Of a stretch of DNA of 64,000 nt, positions 9,105 through 18,602 are shown one piece after another. The DNA is taken from contig NZ_LNRF01000001.1 of assembly GCF_001557875.1 (NCBI RefSeq), positions 1,364,001 through 1,428,000 of the forward strand, given 5' to 3'. Position numbers and translations under genes: made by a program. The notes beneath the pieces were generated by a model. It ran no database searches, had not been told where the DNA came from, and saw nothing but the letters and a program-made list of their open reading frames with translations. Source of the stretch: Vibrio splendidus (lineage in GTDB: Bacteria; Pseudomonadota; Gammaproteobacteria; Enterobacterales; Vibrionaceae). How positions within the stretch are numbered: position 1 is the first letter of the stretch; each line of letters opens with the position of its first letter.

Positions 9105-10503
9105 CAGCATCATAGCTGCGCTTGCATTAAGCACGACACCTTCAGCATCGGCGACTGCCCTGCTGGAGGCGGTAGAGCTCGGCCTGCAAAACAGCCTGTC
9201 TCTTCGCGCCAGTGATAAGGGCGTGGAAGAAAACGAGTACAACATTGGTATCAGTCGATCTAAGTTTCTTCCTTCCTTAAATGGTGCGGCCGATACCACA
9301 TGGAATGAAAATGAAACTTTGCTATCGAGTGTGCCTGATGAGACTTCTAGCTATAACTCAAACAGCTACAGCCTTTCTCTTTCCCAATCGATCTTCAATC
9401 TGGGCGATATTTTTAAATATGGAACAGCTAAGCTCGACTTCAATATTGAAGAGATTAAACACGAGAACAAAATCCAAAGCACCATTTCGGAAATCGGCTC
9501 TCAATACTTTGAGTATTTAAAAAACAACGCCCAAATTAAAGCGACCAAGGTTGAGCTTAAGTCGTCCGAAACGCGTGAACATCAAATGCGACGCAATGTA
9601 GAGCTAGGTAACACCGCAGCCAGTGAGCTGTACGAAGTGATTGCTCAGAAAGAAGGTGTGTCGAACCGACTAAGAACCTTACAGAAAGACCGACGTGTCA
9701 TTCTCAACGGACTCTCTATTCAAATTCAATACCCTATCACTCCGTCGCAAGACATATACGAAAGCGTGCCTTTAAAAGAGATCAACGAAATCGAGCAACG
9801 AACGATCATGGATCAGGCATTAAAGTTGAATAACGACTTGTTGGTGGCAAAGAAAAACGTCGAGAGAAGCCGCAGAAGCTTGAAAGAGAGCGGTTCGAAT
9901 TTCTTACCGACCGTGTCGCTTTCAGCCAGCTATCGACACGATGACGCCAATAACTACGATAAAACCGACATTACAGCAACGGGCGAAAGTAACTCAACCA
10001 GTGTTGGCTTAAACCTCGCCGTGCCTATCTTGTCCGGTGGCTCTGATTACTACGGCTACCAGAAGTCATCAACGGCCATCGAGCGTACTGAGCTGCTTTA
10101 CCAAGATTCGCTTTATACCACACGTAACAGCGTAAATACCTCAGTGCTCAACATTAACGATTTCTCACACTCTATAAGCAGTTACGAAAACATCATTCGC
10201 GCCAACTACGCATCCTATAAAGGGATTCAGAGGGCGTATCAGTTAGGCACGCGTACCATCACTGATTTACTTGCCGCAGAAAGCAAGCTTTTCAGCGCCT
10301 TAAGGGACTACGAAAGCGCGCGATACGACTACATCATAGAAACCATCAAGCTTGAGCAAATTAAGGGCATACTCTCTATTCAATCGATAGAGAGCATCAT
10401 GCAATTGATGAGTAATATTGAGGGACGAGACAATCAAGATTTGGTGCCGAAACACCTTCTCTCAACCGATTCATTGAGAAAAGGAGGTCGTAATGCAAAC
10501 TGA
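9079..10503 (+). CDS. TolC-family outer membrane efflux/secretion protein
   Basis: The 474-residue protein begins with a Sec-type signal (about residues 1-26, ending SASA-TA) and shows the two tandem OEP halves of TolC-like channels: long helices with GIxRSxFLPSL near residue 57 and again SGSNFLPTVSLSASY near 275, with alternating beta segments between. It forms the outer membrane exit duct of the secretion system. The start overlaps the upstream pseudokinase gene by 26 bases, and the 3' end overlaps the next gene by 11, indicating tight translational coupling. It appears complete and otherwise ordinary for the family (420-490 residues). Confidence 0.92.
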   Translation: MLQYRNLTSSIIAALALSTTPSASATALLEAVELGLQNSLSLRASDKGVEENEYNIGISRSKFLPSLNGAADTTWNENETLLSSVPDETSSYNSNSYSLSLSQSIFNLGDIFKYGTAKLDFNIEEIKHENKIQSTISEIGSQYFEYLKNNAQIKATKVELKSSETREHQMRRNVELGNTAASELYEVIAQKEGVSNRLRTLQKDRRVILNGLSIQIQYPITPSQDIYESVPLKEINEIEQRTIMDQALKLNNDLLVAKKNVERSRRSLKESGSNFLPTVSLSASYRHDDANNYDKTDITATGESNSTSVGLNLAVPILSGGSDYYGYQKSSTAIERTELLYQDSLYTTRNSVNTSVLNINDFSHSISSYENIIRANYASYKGIQRAYQLGTRTITDLLAAESKLFSALRDYESARYDYIIETIKLEQIKGILSIQSIESIMQLMSNIEGRDNQDLVPKHLLSTDSLRKGGRNAN

Positions 10504-12079
10504 GCAATTTTCGCAAAAGATCAATATGGCAGATAAGTGTTATCTGACTTTCTCAACGATAATATCGACCCTTTTTGGCTTGGTACTGCCCTTCTCTATT
10601 CTGATCATTTTTGACCGAGTGTTACCCAACCAAGCCCAAGATACTCTTTTCTTATTGTTCGCAATTATCTTGATTTCCATCTTCCTCGACTACCACTTAA
10701 AAAATCAGGAAGAGAAGATCTCCTCTGTCATTATGAGGCAATTTGAGACCAACTTAACCAATAAAGTATTTCAATCCATCTGTTTGGCTGAGATCTCTAA
10801 ATTCCGCCGTTTAGAGCCGGGGGAATACTTAGAAAGAATCTCAACCATTCCTGAACTTAAGACCTTCTTTGGTGGTGAATCGGTTCGAGCGCTTATCAAC
10901 CTTGCCGTCAGTGTAATAACGATCCTCATCATCGGACTCATCAACATATGGGCTGGCATTACCCTTCTGATTGCCTCTGTCATCTTAGCTATTTTTGCGT
11001 GGAGCCTTTCCAAACAAAAGATTGGTAGCTTGCAGAATAAGTCAGACATCGAAGGATTAACCACCTCCAAAATCATTGAGATCATCTCAAGCCCACTTGA
11101 TATTAAAGCTCGAAACATGGAGTACCGAGTTGAAAGTCTGATGACACAAATGGTCGAAGAGCGCGAAGTTGAGAACATTAAATATGAGCAGATTGAATCG
11201 AACTTCAGCCTAATATTGGCGCTCATCCAACAGCTGTCCATTGCTTGTGTCGTTGTGGTATTGGCGACTGCAGTAATCAATATGGAATCGAGTCAAGGCA
11301 TCATGGCCGCCATTATCATGCTAACCAACCGTTATTTTGCGCCTTACCAGCAAGTGATGCGCACCGCGAGCCGCTGGGAATTAAACAAACTCCACATACA
11401 ACGTATCGCTGACCTCCTTGAGCTGGCAGCTTCTGTTGAACGTCAACACGAGACAACAGAGGTTGAACGTATTTCGGTTAAGTATTCTGAAAAGCAGCGT
11501 ATTGAGTTCGAACTAGGCCAAACCTATTTGCTGACAGGAAAAAGTGGTTCAGGTAAGACCCACCTCGCTAACTGTATTGCTCGCCAAAACAGTGATAGCA
11601 AACTCGAAATCATGATTAACGACACACCTTTGGATGACGTCAATTACAACGTTTGGCGTAATAGCGTATTGATGGTTGATAAAACCAGTTCTTTCGTAGA
11701 AGGGACGATTATCGATAACCTCACCTGTTTCCGCCCAAGCTTGAATAACACGGCGTTTGCGCTGTGTGAAACCATGAACATCAAAGCGCAAATTGATGGC
11801 CTTCCTGCCGGGTTTTATACAGAACTCAAAGGCCATATGCGTAATCCGTTCTCACGCCAAGTTGGCTATGCTCTGTTATTGGTCCGAGCCCTACTAGCCA
11901 GCAAACGTGTATTAATATTTGATGATATCGATTGTGTCTATGACGAGGAATTTGCACGAGTGGTACTCACCAGTACAGCTTATCGTGCCAATGACAAAAT
12001 CCTAATCATCGCCAGTAATAAGATGGACAAACTTAACCACCGCCTCAAACGCGTAAAACTTACCGGAGGTGACCAATGA
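10493..12079 (+). CDS. ABC half-transporter 1 of type I secretion, degenerate ATPase
   Basis: The 528-residue protein has an exporter-type transmembrane domain (about residues 15-310, including the FDRVLPN motif seen in type I secretion ABC proteins) and an ATPase domain. Walker A is intact (GKSGSGKT, G349 onward). Where LSGGQ is expected the chain reads NPFSRQVGYALLLVRAL. Walker B is VLIFDD, so the catalytic Glu is Asp478, and the switch His is Asn509 (IIASNK). There is no N-terminal C39-like domain. AAGGAGG precedes the ATG, and the last four bases overlap the next ABC gene. By known ABC mechanism this domain may bind but should poorly hydrolyse ATP. I infer that it pairs with the downstream half-transporter. 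Confidence 0.88.
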   Translation: MQTEQFSQKINMADKCYLTFSTIISTLFGLVLPFSILIIFDRVLPNQAQDTLFLLFAIILISIFLDYHLKNQEEKISSVIMRQFETNLTNKVFQSICLAEISKFRRLEPGEYLERISTIPELKTFFGGESVRALINLAVSVITILIIGLINIWAGITLLIASVILAIFAWSLSKQKIGSLQNKSDIEGLTTSKIIEIISSPLDIKARNMEYRVESLMTQMVEEREVENIKYEQIESNFSLILALIQQLSIACVVVVLATAVINMESSQGIMAAIIMLTNRYFAPYQQVMRTASRWELNKLHIQRIADLLELAASVERQHETTEVERISVKYSEKQRIEFELGQTYLLTGKSGSGKTHLANCIARQNSDSKLEIMINDTPLDDVNYNVWRNSVLMVDKTSSFVEGTIIDNLTCFRPSLNNTAFALCETMNIKAQIDGLPAGFYTELKGHMRNPFSRQVGYALLLVRALLASKRVLIFDDIDCVYDEEFARVVLTSTAYRANDKILIIASNKMDKLNHRLKRVKLTGGDQ

Positions 12080-14214
12080 GTATCCTAGTAGACTTCAACA
12101 ATGTTCCGCAGCGAGTTTTGGACTTTGAAGCAAGTGGTTATGATGAACGCTACGGTAAGTCGCCACTGATTCGCGGATTAGCTTACACCTTGATAGCATT
12201 GGAATGGGAAGGCACACCGTCTATCCTCAGTGACGCCTTTATTCCAAAGCCGAAAGATGGCGACAGTTTTACTGCGACGATAGAGCGTCTTGGGTATCGC
12301 TGTGATGTGACCAAGCTGAAAACTCTCGAGAATATCGATAAGTACCCTCATCCATGCTTTATTAAAATAGAGAATCTAAGTGCGATCTTCTTAGGCACTA
12401 AAGATGGAAAATTGATCCTATTTGATTACACAAACAACAACACCATTGAATACCCAATGTGTAAAAAGCCCTGTTTTCTAATTTCTATTAGCGAATACTC
12501 TCGTTTGTTCCGCGAACCACCTCCGGAATCGCAAGACAGAAGCAATTGGATCAAATACGCTTTCTATCGTTATAACAACGAACTAAAGAGCTTGATCATT
12601 CTGAGTTTCGTCATCAGTATTCTAGGTGCGTTACAACCCTTCTTTATTATGAGTGTTTATAATTTCGCACTCACTTCGAGTTCTGAGGCGACACTGTATT
12701 GGTTAACTCTGTTTGCCATCATTGTCGGCTTCTCTGAATACTTCTTTAAGAAAATGCGGGTCAACATCATTGCCACTTCAGGTAAAGATCTCGCCGTGCA
12801 CATCTCGCAAGCCGTTATATCTAAGCTACTTTGGCTACCCTATGCGATGACATCCACGGCCGGAGTATCTTCCCAGTTAGCTCGTTTGAAAGATATCGAT
12901 ACCTTCCGACGCTTGGTGACTGCAGAATCAACTCTCAGCTATTTTGATATGCCGTTTGTGATTGTATTTATCATCGCCATAGCTCTAATGTCTGGTACAG
13001 CTGCATTGGTGGTGATGGGCGGCTTAATACTGATGTTAGTGTTCTGTATTTACTCACGTTATATCTACTCGCAAGCCACATCCAAAAGCTCACGCGCTAA
13101 TGCGATGGTGTCTTATCAATGGAACGAAATCCTTCGTGGTATCAAAACTATCCAAGGTCTGCCTTTACTTCGTGTCGTTCAATCTCGATTCAGTGCATCG
13201 CATATGCAAAGCACCAGTGATGCAGAGAACGTTGCCGTAACTAACAGTAAGATTCAGGCAGCTGGCGGCAGTCTGATTCAAGTGATTGGTACTGCAAGTA
13301 TCGTGGCCGCAGTTATTGGCGTGATGGAAGGTACTTCTGATGCGGGTGCCATGCTCGCGACCGTTATTTTGGTTTGGAAAGCATTAGGTCCAATCATGGG
13401 CATCTATAACTCAATTTCTAAGTTCCAGTCTATTAAGGCTTCATCAGCACAGATCAACAACTTGATGTCGATGAATGATGACAAATTAACCTTGGAGAAA
13501 AGCCCGCCTATTCGCCTGTTCCAAGGCAGCATTGTGGGCAGCGGCGTCAGCCATCGATATGCAGGAGCGGCAACCGGCTTAACCAACCTTGGTTTCAAAG
13601 TCCCATCCAGTGCCAAAGTGGTCATTTGTGGTCCTACGGGTTGCGGAAAAACGACGCTAATTTCGATCATAGCTGGGTTAGAAGACCGATATCAAGGCGC
13701 AGTGTCTGTCGATGGTTACAACATTAAGCAGTTCAATAGCTACCGTTATCGCACGTCGATTAACTATATCCCTTTTAATCTGCATATTTTTGAAGGCTCA
13801 CTCGAGACCAACTTCATTCTACATAACGGGCTTATTCCAACAGACAAAATGCAAGAGATGGTCAGCTTCTTCGAGTTAGATGAATGGCTGCCAGAAGGCT
13901 TAGCTACTCAGTTAAGCGTGGATAAATGCAAAAGTCTTCCGAATGGAATTCAACAAAAATTGCGCCTGGCACTTGGCCTAGGTAACTGTGAGCAATCTCT
14001 AATTGTCATTGATGAACCGTTCAACGGTGCAGAGCAAGAAAACGCTCAATACTTTAATCGCCTGTTCTCCGATAAATTGTTGAATAAGACCGTGATTTTT
14101 TCGACTAACGACCCTGGTTTGATCGCAACATCAAACATGAGTTTAGTGTTAGAGCCGGATGGAAATTTGAAATATTTTGGCTTAACAGACAAATACTTAA
14201 ACAGCTTAAGCTAA
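12076..14214 (+). CDS. ABC half-transporter 2 with C39-like domain, degenerate ATPase
   Basis: The 712-residue protein starts at the ATGA overlap with the previous gene. Residues 1-145 resemble the C39-like domain of RTX/LapB exporters but have no recognisable Cys/His peptidase pair. The transmembrane domain is about 165-450, and the ATPase about 480-712. Walker A GPTGCGKTT (G519 onward) and Walker B VIDEP (D646, E647) are intact. The signature is LPNGI (621-625) instead of LSGGQ, and the switch-His position is Asn678 (STNDP). Type I secretion normally uses one homodimeric ABC protein; here two unlike halves are encoded side by side. It is the last gene of the tightly overlapping operon. Confidence 0.9.
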   Translation: MSILVDFNNVPQRVLDFEASGYDERYGKSPLIRGLAYTLIALEWEGTPSILSDAFIPKPKDGDSFTATIERLGYRCDVTKLKTLENIDKYPHPCFIKIENLSAIFLGTKDGKLILFDYTNNNTIEYPMCKKPCFLISISEYSRLFREPPPESQDRSNWIKYAFYRYNNELKSLIILSFVISILGALQPFFIMSVYNFALTSSSEATLYWLTLFAIIVGFSEYFFKKMRVNIIATSGKDLAVHISQAVISKLLWLPYAMTSTAGVSSQLARLKDIDTFRRLVTAESTLSYFDMPFVIVFIIAIALMSGTAALVVMGGLILMLVFCIYSRYIYSQATSKSSRANAMVSYQWNEILRGIKTIQGLPLLRVVQSRFSASHMQSTSDAENVAVTNSKIQAAGGSLIQVIGTASIVAAVIGVMEGTSDAGAMLATVILVWKALGPIMGIYNSISKFQSIKASSAQINNLMSMNDDKLTLEKSPPIRLFQGSIVGSGVSHRYAGAATGLTNLGFKVPSSAKVVICGPTGCGKTTLISIIAGLEDRYQGAVSVDGYNIKQFNSYRYRTSINYIPFNLHIFEGSLETNFILHNGLIPTDKMQEMVSFFELDEWLPEGLATQLSVDKCKSLPNGIQQKLRLALGLGNCEQSLIVIDEPFNGAEQENAQYFNRLFSDKLLNKTVIFSTNDPGLIATSNMSLVLEPDGNLKYFGLTDKYLNSLS

Positions 14215-14322
14215 AACCTCAACGCTTAATCACAATTCGCTATTGAGAGAAATGGATGCAATTGACAAATTCATAAGCGAGAGAGATGATTCGCCCCAAT
14301 ACCAAAGGTAACAAGGAAACAA

Positions 14323-14697
14323 ATGTACACATTCGTTGCAGACAAGCTTGATATAGCTTACTTATCCGCAATTCCTGAGAATCATATATTTCAGGGCTGT
14401 GACGTGCCTGAAGAAGAAATCGAGCTTCGAGAGATCATAGAAATTTGGTACGAGTGCTCATTCCTGCCTGCTTTTAACCTACAGAAAATTGAGATCGCAA
14501 ATAAACCAGAGCTCACAATCATACAAACACACGTTTTTAACAGCGATACGAGCACACTCGCCTTCCTACTCAAAAACAGAGTGTATCGCGCCGCACTTAA
14601 CAGAATGCTCGGTATTTGGACATTAGAGCCCTCTGCAAAAACGGTTTTAGAGCAACTTCTTTTCGAATTAAGCCTCGATAACAATCGTCCTCATTAA
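14323..14697 (+). CDS. Hypothetical protein, 124 residues, next to secretion operon
   Basis: I do not recognise this protein. It has no signal peptide or membrane segment, is acidic in its first half (EEEIELREIIEIW) and ends in likely helices. AAGGA lies 6 bases before the ATG. It follows the ABC genes by 108 bases, with a possible separate promoter (TTGACA at 14262, GATGAT at 14285, 17-base spacing), so it may or may not belong to the operon. Codon use looks like that of its neighbours, which supports a real gene. Confidence 0.6.
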   Translation: MYTFVADKLDIAYLSAIPENHIFQGCDVPEEEIELREIIEIWYECSFLPAFNLQKIEIANKPELTIIQTHVFNSDTSTLAFLLKNRVYRAALNRMLGIWTLEPSAKTVLEQLLFELSLDNNRPH

Positions 14698-14911
14698 TTC
14701 GATGTATGAGTTCTTTATCAATAAGCATAAAAGACAAGCCGACTGGCTGTCTCAACAATTTACCGTAAATGAATTGTATTTATAGGTAAGCTACAGAATC
14801 ACAAGAAGTTATACTCCTCCCACACTTCCATGAAATTTACCCTTTCAAAGTTTCCATATTGGCATTTTTATTCTACTGTTTTTATATAAAAACAGTTGGA
14901 TGGATCCTTAT
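14698..14911. other. Intergenic region before the hybrid kinase
   Basis: The gap is A+T-rich, with the run tttttatataaaa near 14879-14892 that could hold the -10 region of the downstream three-gene unit. An imperfect inverted repeat with core AGCC-GACT-GGCT lies near 14736-14750 without a T tract, so I do not call it a terminator. Confidence 0.3.
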
Positions 14912-17900
14912 ATGGCGATTACGGTCTGGAACAATCTTTCAGTCAAACATAAACTCTTTGGCTTAGTTCTACTCCCTATTTCACTTCTGCTCTTCCTAGC
15001 AGGTAGACAGGCTTATATATTAACGACTCAGTTAACCGATTTTGAACGAACCAGTCAGTTATCTGTTTATCTTCAAGATATTTCTGTCTTGTATAGAAGT
15101 ACCTTAGCCTCTAGCCCCGAAGAGTTTGCTACTCAAAGCAATCAAGTAAAGGCAGAACTTAAAAATCTGTCTCCCATCATTTATTTAGACGCATCTGATG
15201 AAATGAACCAACTTGTTGCCGATTTCAGCGAAGCGACCTTATCGACGATGCAAGCCACAGACAGCTACGATAAGTTGGATGCCCTTGAATGGCAGAGCGA
15301 TTTATACAAGCAACTGTTACTTGAAGTAGAGAAGGTCCCTTTTGAAAACACTAAACGTGAAATTCAACAGCACCTCACAGCCCTTCAGCAACTTGAATGG
15401 TTGATGTTTTGGTCGAACGAAGAGTTCAAGCTTAGTAGTTCACTGATTGAGATCTTCCAAAGTAGCCAAGAGTACGATCCAGAACTCGCTGAACAGATCA
15501 AAACCTTGGGAGAAAGACAGCAATTGTTCTTAGAGCGCTTTGTTTCATTGAATGCCAACGAACATCAAGTGTCTTTGATGGTTGAAGTGTTTAAAAATGA
15601 TGTGTTTGCTCAAAGCCAAGAGATAAGAAGCGCGCTACTCGACCTAAATGCAATCAGCCAACTGACACCACAAGAAGTGTCTGTCGGCTTGGAAGCGATG
15701 AGCGCTCGACTCAACTTATTACAAAGCCTTGGCAGCGTAATCAAGCAAGAGTTCCAACAAGAGGTTGAGCAAGCGATCTCAGATGCGCAAGTGCAACGAA
15801 CACTGTTTATCTCCATCGTTGCCCTGCTCGCTACCATTGTCATGGGGCTAACCTTAAGCTTAGCGAGACAAGTAACCAACAACCTGAATTTAGTATTAGC
15901 TTTCTTAAAAAGCGAAAACGATGAACAGCGCCCTTCTTTAGACAAGCTAATTCGGGGTAAAGATGAGCTCAGCCTATTTGCTCAACAAGTCGAACGATTG
16001 ACCATCGAACGAGAACTCGCTAAAGAGAGACTTACGGTTGCAAAAGAAGACGCTGAGAGAGCCAAAGAAGACGCCGAGCAAGCGAAAGACCACGCAATAC
16101 AGGCCAGCAAAGCGAAAAGTAGCTTCTTGGCCAACATGTCTCATGAAATTCGTACCCCGCTCAATGGTGTTATTGGTATTTCGGAAATCCTCGCAGATAC
16201 GCCGCTTACTCCGACACAACGTGACTATGTTGATACGATCGAAACCTCTTCTCAACTCCTACTGAGTTTAATTAACGACATCTTAGACTTCTCTAAGATT
16301 GAATCGGGTATGCTATTAATCAGCCCGCATTCCGCATCCGTCAGAGAATCGATATACGACATAGCTTCGATTGTGGCGCCAAAAGCGAAAGAACAAAAAA
16401 TAGAAATTAATGTTGATATCAGCCCAGACACACCGGCACGCGTGATGATAGACGATCACCGTTTAAGACAGATCTTGATGAACTTTATGTCGAATGCAGT
16501 GAAGTTTACTGCAGAAGGTGGCGTCACCCTATCAATCCAAACCTTCAACAAGTCAGAAAACAGTGTCACCCTTAGATTTGGTGTACGAGACACCGGTATT
16601 GGGATCGACAAACAACAACAGAAACAAATATTCGAACCCTTTGCTCAAGAAGATGATTCAACCACACGCCAATTTGGTGGTACTGGTCTTGGCCTAGCCA
16701 TCAGCACACAGTTGGTTGAACTTATGGGAGGCAAGATTCAGCTCGACTCCGTCAAGGGCGAAGGCAGCTGTTTCTACTTCGACTTAGAATTACCCGTCGA
16801 TATTATGCTACCGAAACCAAGCACAGCAACGTCTGATATTTATGTGCTGGGTAACGAAAACATGCTATCCGAGCGAATCGAGTCCGACCTTAACCTTTAT
16901 GGTTTGAAGGTTACTGATAAAACGAATGATGTAACGGCAATTACAGAGCAGCTCTCCACTCAAAAACACACTAAACCTATCACTGTCGTTTTCGCTGAAG
17001 ATGACGCATTCCTAGCTAACTCCCACGCCGATAACTTAGCTAAGCTGCACCAAAACGGCATCACTATCTGTTTGATACGTTCCTTCTTAAGTGAGCCAGC
17101 TGATCTTGGTGACAGCGTTACTGCACAAGTCGCACAGCCCCTACTCGGCTTGCGTTTAATTAAAGCTATTGAGCTTTGTGATACACGAGGTTTAGCGGAA
17201 CTATCAGAGGCGAGCCAGCCACCAGTCGAGATTCAACACAAAATCCTCATCGTTGAAGACAACAAGATCAACCAAAAGATTGCGGGCCTTCATGTAGGAA
17301 AAAGTGGTTTTGAATTCGAGTTTGCGAATAACGGTCAAGAAGCCATCGACATGTTCACCGCTAATCCTCATTACGCGGCGATACTCATGGATTGCATGAT
17401 GCCGGTTATGGATGGCTTTGATGCAACAAGCAACATCCGAAGAATTGAAAAAGAAACGGAAGCGACACGACGCATCCCTATAATTGCATTGACCGCCAGT
17501 GTCATCGATGACGATATTCAGAAGTGTTTCGACGTTGGTATGGATGACTATGTACCAAAGCCATTCAAATTCGAAATGCTTAAAGAGAAAGTGCTCACAG
17601 CGGTCGAAGCAATGCCATTACCTGCTTCCGCTAAAGCCAAACCTACGAAACAACCCGCAACCGTAACTCCGATTATCTGTGCTGTAGCGACAAAACGTAC
17701 TTTGCCTGAAGAAACGGAACAAAACGCAATTCCGATCAAATCAGAGAAAATATTGCTTGTTGAAGACAATCGGGTGAACCAGAAAGTTGCTTCCGTAATG
17801 CTAAAAAAGGCCGGTTATGCTTTTGAAATTGCAGACAACGGACAAATCGCTGTCGACATGTACCAAAAGGACAGCAGCTTCGACATTATTCTCATGGACT

Positions 17901-18115
17901 GCATGATGCCCGTTATGGACGGCTTTACCGCAACTAGGGAGATTAGAGAACACGAGAAAAGCTTAGGCTTAAGAAAAACTCCTATCATCGCGTTAACCGC
18001 CAGTGTTATTGATGATGATATTCAAAAGTGCTTTGATTCCGGAATGGATGGGTACGTCGCGAAACCCGTAAGAAAAGAAAAACTATTCCACCAAATAGAA
18101 AGTGCTACTTGTTAG
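14912..18115 (+). CDS. Hybrid sensor histidine kinase with two C-terminal receivers
   Basis: Transmembrane helices near the N-terminus and around residue 295-315 flank a helical periplasmic sensor domain. A charged coiled coil (about 365-405) leads into HisKA with His411 ([13 protein letters not shown]), then HATPase with N-box [17 protein letters not shown] and [10 protein letters not shown], all canonical. A degenerate receiver-like stretch (about 635-760) is followed by two intact receivers with Asp827 and Asp996; both read [12 protein letters not shown] and [16 protein letters not shown], so they look like a recent tandem duplication. There is no Hpt domain. I favour ATG 14912 because GGATGG lies 8 bases upstream; ATG 14900 is in frame. 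The gene is followed after 9 bases by a PstS-like gene and a porin gene, probably one operon. Confidence 0.93.
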   Translation: MAITVWNNLSVKHKLFGLVLLPISLLLFLAGRQAYILTTQLTDFERTSQLSVYLQDISVLYRSTLASSPEEFATQSNQVKAELKNLSPIIYLDASDEMNQLVADFSEATLSTMQATDSYDKLDALEWQSDLYKQLLLEVEKVPFENTKREIQQHLTALQQLEWLMFWSNEEFKLSSSLIEIFQSSQEYDPELAEQIKTLGERQQLFLERFVSLNANEHQVSLMVEVFKNDVFAQSQEIRSALLDLNAISQLTPQEVSVGLEAMSARLNLLQSLGSVIKQEFQQEVEQAISDAQVQRTLFISIVALLATIVMGLTLSLARQVTNNLNLVLAFLKSENDEQRPSLDKLIRGKDELSLFAQQVERLTIERELAKERLTVAKEDAERAKEDAEQAKDHAIQASKAKSSFLANMSHEIRTPLNGVIGISEILADTPLTPTQRDYVDTIETSSQLLLSLINDILDFSKIESGMLLISPHSASVRESIYDIASIVAPKAKEQKIEINVDISPDTPARVMIDDHRLRQILMNFMSNAVKFTAEGGVTLSIQTFNKSENSVTLRFGVRDTGIGIDKQQQKQIFEPFAQEDDSTTRQFGGTGLGLAISTQLVELMGGKIQLDSVKGEGSCFYFDLELPVDIMLPKPSTATSDIYVLGNENMLSERIESDLNLYGLKVTDKTNDVTAITEQLSTQKHTKPITVVFAEDDAFLANSHADNLAKLHQNGITICLIRSFLSEPADLGDSVTAQVAQPLLGLRLIKAIELCDTRGLAELSEASQPPVEIQHKILIVEDNKINQKIAGLHVGKSGFEFEFANNGQEAIDMFTANPHYAAILMDCMMPVMDGFDATSNIRRIEKETEATRRIPIIALTASVIDDDIQKCFDVGMDDYVPKPFKFEMLKEKVLTAVEAMPLPASAKAKPTKQPATVTPIICAVATKRTLPEETEQNAIPIKSEKILLVEDNRVNQKVASVMLKKAGYAFEIADNGQIAVDMYQKDSSFDIILMDCMMPVMDGFTATREIREHEKSLGLRKTPIIALTASVIDDDIQKCFDSGMDGYVAKPVRKEKLFHQIESATC

Positions 18116-18124
18116 GAGAAACTA

Positions 18125-18601
18125 ATGGATTGGATCAAAACAGTGAAATCACTCCAGTGCAGCGTTCTGCTACCAGCAGTTCTAGGGTTATTCGGAAGTT
18201 TACTTATTTTCAACCCTGCTCATGCCACTGAAGATTACGCAATATTTACTTTAGACACAGGGTTTGAAGAGATATCAATAAACAAAGCGAGAAAGCTATA
18301 TAGAGGTAAAACTAAACGCCTCAACGGCAAGCGTGTTGAACTGTCTGATTGGCCTGAGAACAGCACCGAAAGAGGAGAGTTTTACCAGCTTTTGCTTGGG
18401 AAAAATGCGGCTCAAATGAACGCTCACTGGGCTGGCTTATCTTTTTCTGGAAAAGCGCGTTACCCAAGAGAAATCAAAACGGCATCAACCGACAGCTTAG
18501 TGGACTGGCTTGATGACAAACCAAACCGTATTGGTTACTCCCCACTCTCTTCGGTTCCTCAAAATGCCAACGTTCTCTACGTTATAAGTTCGGAGAAATA
18601 A
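18125..18601 (+). CDS. Small PstS-like periplasmic protein
   Basis: The 158-residue protein has a signal sequence (residues 1-35, ending AHA) and a single domain like the substrate-binding half of phosphate-type (PstS-like) binding proteins, with features such as ISINKARKLYRGKTKRL, LSDWPENS and IGYSPLSS. At about 120 mature residues it is far shorter than PstS (over 300), so it is a one-lobe relative. It sits 9 bases after the hybrid kinase (AGGAG before the ATG) and one base before the porin gene. In similar Vibrio and Shewanella loci such proteins accompany kinases, so it may supply a signal to the kinase. That role is inference. Confidence 0.75.
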   Translation: MDWIKTVKSLQCSVLLPAVLGLFGSLLIFNPAHATEDYAIFTLDTGFEEISINKARKLYRGKTKRLNGKRVELSDWPENSTERGEFYQLLLGKNAAQMNAHWAGLSFSGKARYPREIKTASTDSLVDWLDDKPNRIGYSPLSSVPQNANVLYVISSEK

Positions 18602-18602
18602 T

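Noticed and set aside
8763-9299. 178-codon minus-strand frame opposite the receiver/TolC junction
   Set aside because: Both plus-strand genes are clear family members through this stretch; the antisense translation is low-quality and has no family features.
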